Shown: positions 61,502 through 64,000 of the stretch, one piece after another
How the letters are laid out: every line of letters starts with the position of its first letter
How positions within the stretch are numbered: the first letter of the stretch is position 1
Program-made: the position numbers and the translations under genes
Source: Streptomyces zagrosensis
GTDB lineage: Bacteria; Actinomycetota; Actinomycetes; Streptomycetales; Streptomycetaceae
Direction of reading: 5' to 3'
Length of the DNA: 64,000 nt
Assembly (NCBI RefSeq): GCF_014203645.1
Contig: NZ_JACHJL010000001.1
Span: 800,589-864,588, forward strand
Notes under the pieces: model-generated
Databases searched by the model: none
Seen by the model: only the letters and a program-made list of their open reading frames with translations
What the model was told of the DNA's origin: nothing

Positions 61502-61849
61502 ATGGCTCATATGACCGAACCGAAACGCGGTACCCCCGACACTGGACCGCACACCGCGCACCTGCATCTCGACGGCGTACGCGACAAGGCCACGTTCCTC
61601 GACCGCTGCGCCCGGGACCTTGACCTCCCCGAATGGTTCGGCCGTAACTGGGACGCGCTCGACGAGTGTCTGCGCGACCTGTCCTGGTGGGGGCGTCCCA
61701 GCGGCTACGAGATTCGGGTACGGGGCTGGCAGGAGTTCCGTGCGGCGGCGCCCGATACAGCTAACACGGCGGCCGAGGTCCTGGCCGACGCGATCGCGTA
61801 TTGGTCGGAACGCGGCACAACGCTGACGGTGACGTTCGACCAAGGGTGA
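61502..61849 (+). CDS. Barstar family protein (barnase inhibitor type)
   Basis: 115 aa, ATG 61502 (ATG 61511 also possible). Barstar fold: HLDGVRDKATFLDRCARDLDLPEWFGRNWDALDECLRDLSWWG, with the W-FGxNWDAL-CL signature and a hydrophobic Trp cluster, then AAEVLADAIAYWSERGTTLTVTF. No barnase-type ribonuclease is next to it; such orphan barstars are common in Streptomyces. Confidence 0.9.
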   Translation: MAHMTEPKRGTPDTGPHTAHLHLDGVRDKATFLDRCARDLDLPEWFGRNWDALDECLRDLSWWGRPSGYEIRVRGWQEFRAAAPDTANTAAEVLADAIAYWSERGTTLTVTFDQG

Positions 61850-61968
61850 GCCAAGGCGCGCGGCGAACGCGGAATGCCAACCGCTGACACGCTGAAACGC
61901 GTGAGGCGCGCACCGAGTCGCTCGGTGCACGCCTCACACAGCGCTCGGATGGCGAGCGCGCCTGCCGG

Positions 61969-62751
61969 TCAGAGCCAGTTGCGCTTGCCGCCCACGTCGG
62001 CCAGCCACTGATTGAGGTACGCGGCCCAGTCGGTGTCCTGGTAGTCAGCCAGGCCTACGGTGAAGGCGCGGTAGGAGTCGCTGCCCTCGGTGAACAGACC
62101 GGGCTTCTTGTCCATCTCCAGGACGACATCCATCGCCCGGTCGTCGGTGACGAACGTCAGCTCAATCTGGTTCAAACCCCGGTACTGCTGGGGCGCGAAG
62201 AATTCAATCTCCTGGTAGAAGGGCAGCTGCTGGCGCGTGCCGCGGATGTGCCCGCGCTCCAGGTCAGCGCTTTTGAAGCTGAAGCCAAGGCTGCCGAACG
62301 CATCGAGAATCGCCTGCTGGGCGGGGATCGGGTGCACATTGACCGGATCGAGGTCGCCGGAGTCCACGGCTCGCGCGATCTCCAGCTCCGTGGTCACACC
62401 GACATTCATGCCGGTGAGATGACGCCCCAAGAACATGGTGACCGGCGTCTCCCACGGAACCTCTAGGGAGAACTGCACGGCGTGCACGGCACCGGACTGC
62501 ACCTCGAACGCGCCGCCCAGCCGCTGCTTGGTGAACTCGATGTCCTGCTTGGTCTCCTGGTCGTTGCCTTCTACCTCGACCCTGGCCTGAAGGCCAACCG
62601 AGAGACTTTCGACTTGCTGGGCCACGGAACCGCCCTGGATACGCACCTCACCCTGGACCACGCCGCCGGGTACGACGTTCTCCTCGGTAAGCACTGTCTC
62701 CACCGAAGCACCGCCAGCTCCCATGCTCGCGAGCAGCTTCTTGAAGCCCAT
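61969..62751 (-). CDS. Sporulation-control protein Spo0M family
   Basis: 260 aa from ATG 62751 with GGAGGAAG. Arrestin-like beta-sandwich: [62 protein letters not shown] and the second half [64 protein letters not shown]. Regulates sporulation in Bacillus; role in Streptomyces unproven. The codon frame to 62880 is a shadow. Confidence 0.92.
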   Translation of the reverse strand: MGFKKLLASMGAGGASVETVLTEENVVPGGVVQGEVRIQGGSVAQQVESLSVGLQARVEVEGNDQETKQDIEFTKQRLGGAFEVQSGAVHAVQFSLEVPWETPVTMFLGRHLTGMNVGVTTELEIARAVDSGDLDPVNVHPIPAQQAILDAFGSLGFSFKSADLERGHIRGTRQQLPFYQEIEFFAPQQYRGLNQIELTFVTDDRAMDVVLEMDKKPGLFTEGSDSYRAFTVGLADYQDTDWAAYLNQWLADVGGKRNWL

Positions 62752-62916
62752 GTTCTTCCTCCCCAGGACGCGACACACTTTCGTCGCCTCGGTCGTGATG
62801 CCTGTCGATCGGTACACACGCGAATCCGTGTCGGCCGGTTCCGCGCCACAGACCTCGGCAGCCCGCTTCGCCCGCTCCAAGCAGTTCGCACGAGCGGTGC
62901 CGTACCCTCGGACCGC

Positions 62917-63600
62917 GTGACTGTGGGACCTGACCGTACGCCGCTCGACCGCTCGTTCTTCAACCGCCCTGTGCTCCAGGTCGCTCCTGACCTACTGGGC
63001 CGGACACTCGTCCGCCGCACACCGCAGGGACCAATCGAGGTGCGCCTGACAGAAGTCGAGGCGTACGCAGGGTCAGCCGATCCCGGCTCGCACTGTTACC
63101 GGGGCCGCACCGAGCGCAACGCCTCGATGTTCGGCCCGCCCGGACACGCATACGTCTACTTCACCTACGGCATGTGGCACTGCCTCAATCTGGTGTGCGG
63201 CGAGGCCGGGACTCCCAGTGGTGTGCTCCTGCGTGCGGGCGAGATCATTCACGGCCAGGAGTTGGTCCGCCCCCACCGCCCCACCGCGCGCAACGACCAC
63301 GAACTCGCCAAGGGGCCGGCGCGGCTGGCCACGGGGCTGGGTGTGGACCGGGTCCTGAACGGCAGTGACATCTGTGCCGGCCCGAAGAGCGCGCTGAGCG
63401 TGCTGCACGGCGACCCCGCTCCTGCCGATCAGGTGCTCAGTGGCCCGCGCACAGGAGTGGGTGGGGAGGGGGCGACCCACCCATGGCGCTTTTGGATTGC
63501 GGACGACCCCACGGTCAGCCCCTACCGGGCCCACGCCCCCAGGCGCCGCAACCGCTCAGCGTCGGGGACGAAGCTTGACTCGAAGCGTCCAGGCGCCTAA
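62917..63600 (+). CDS. DNA-3-methyladenine glycosylase (Mpg/AAG type)
   Basis: Base-excision repair of alkylated purines, 227 aa from GTG 62917. [88 protein letters not shown] includes the catalytic Glu and the Tyr intercalator. [19 protein letters not shown] follows. The C-terminal 40 residues are basic and disordered. It ends 350 bases before the rRNA operon leader. Confidence 0.95.
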   Translation: MTVGPDRTPLDRSFFNRPVLQVAPDLLGRTLVRRTPQGPIEVRLTEVEAYAGSADPGSHCYRGRTERNASMFGPPGHAYVYFTYGMWHCLNLVCGEAGTPSGVLLRAGEIIHGQELVRPHRPTARNDHELAKGPARLATGLGVDRVLNGSDICAGPKSALSVLHGDPAPADQVLSGPRTGVGGEGATHPWRFWIADDPTVSPYRAHAPRRRNRSASGTKLDSKRPGA

Positions 63601-64000
63601 CGTAGCCCGAGCCGCTTGAGACGGGCAGTGCTGTCAGTGCGATCGGAAGATCGCGCAGATGCCGCCCCAGACGGCAAAAACCACTACGACGCGCGGCCCT
63701 TGATCGGGATGTATTTCGGCATGCCGGAATGCGATTCGAAAGCTTCGATTATGAAGCTCCGGGGAAATCCGCTAACGTAGTGGACACGCCGGAAGGCGCG
63801 AAACAAAACCCCGCTCCAACAGGGGACCGGAAACAAATTCCGCTGGAAACAGCGGGAAAAGGATCTGGTAAGGTTGGAAACACCGAAGGGAAGCGCCCGG
63901 AGGGCCCCGGTGAAACGGGACCGAAGGAAGCGTCCGTTCCTTGAGAACTCAACAGCGTGCCAAAAGTCAACGCCAAATTTGTTGACACCCCGTCTCCCAC
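63601..64000 (+). promoter_or_regulatory. Upstream leader of an rRNA operon
   Basis: The sequence resembles Streptomyces rrn leaders: CTTGAGAACTCAACAGCGTG (63940-63959), CCAAAAGTCAACGCC and TTGTTGAC near the end. A chain of small hairpins occurs: AGCTTC/GAAGCT (63741-63758), CGCC-GGAA-GGCG (63787-63798) and CCGCTG-GAAA-CAGCGG (63840-63855). The 16S gene itself starts beyond the window. A 71-codon frame here (63729-63944) is not a gene. Exact promoters were not located; TAACGT (63772) and TAAGGT (63868) are weak -10 candidates. Confidence 0.75.

Noticed and set aside
63729..63944. 71-codon plus frame before the rRNA operon
   Set aside because: The region is an rRNA leader with conserved processing sequences and hairpins; the frame has no ribosome site.

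Overview
The window is a chromosomal segment of a Streptomyces (Actinobacteria). The sequence is very GC-rich with G/C-biased third codon positions and many GTG starts (also TTG, e.g. fabG). It also carries two short chaplins, a Gbn-type nucleoid protein, a PhoP-type PHO box and a Streptomyces-like rRNA leader. Gene order matches, from memory, the conserved core block of S. coelicolor from about SCO1848 down to SCO1800 (pitH2, gbn, tyrS, fabG/fabI, serB, chpE). It is mostly ordinary core chromosome; I see no prophage, insertion sequence, CRISPR array or tRNA gene.

Layout. 1-3.4 kb: cobalamin genes cobQ (runs off the left edge) and cobD behind a cobalamin riboswitch. 3.5-5.3 kb: a small membrane protein and a PiT phosphate transporter with a PHO box. 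5.3-11 kb: GH25 muramidase, class II aldolase, alpha/beta hydrolase and a large uncharacterised protein. 11.2-14.9 kb: a VOC-gene remnant, ABC-F ATPase, gbn and an enoyl-CoA hydratase. 14.9-18.9 kb: an alkaline-shock (Asp23/DUF2273/DUF6286/AmaP) operon with a divergent relative. 19-25.6 kb: secreted PI-PLC-like enzyme, atypical SDR, GH15, SURF1 and a DEDDh exonuclease with a BRCT-like end. 25.9-27.8 kb: a translationally coupled fatty-acid-hydroxylase/lysoplasmalogenase pair behind a palindromic operator. 27.9-34.7 kb: subtilase, DUF485-ActP acetate uptake, moaA and small stress/membrane genes. 34.8-41.6 kb: tyrS, the tldD/tldE pair and fabG-fabI. 41.6-47.5 kb: GntR regulator, CynX-type MFS with its 38-residue companion, SixA-like phosphatase and serB. 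48.5-56.5 kb: FHA-ABC exporter, SLT protein, nitroreductase, a GAF histidine kinase/response regulator pair and two chaplins. 56.6-63.6 kb: ABC ATPase, NfeD/SPFH pair, HNH protein, YbhB, barstar, Spo0M and 3-methyladenine glycosylase. The last 350 bases look like the leader of an rRNA operon whose 16S gene lies just outside.

How the parts work together. Several units concern the cell surface and development: muramidase, chaplins, Gbn, Spo0M, SLT protein, FHA-ABC exporter and the Asp23 cluster. Phosphate control is visible at pit and possible at the phospholipase gene. Points most worth a second look are: the putative ether-lipid operon with a 27-bp operator and a TTA codon; the GATC-rich inverted repeat upstream of gbn; the glutamine-rich linker of the FHA-ABC protein; tandem two-cysteine chaplins at the chpE position; the collagen-like tail on CobQ; the internally deleted VOC gene; the SDR lacking its YxxxK motif; and the multi-protein Asp23-like module.
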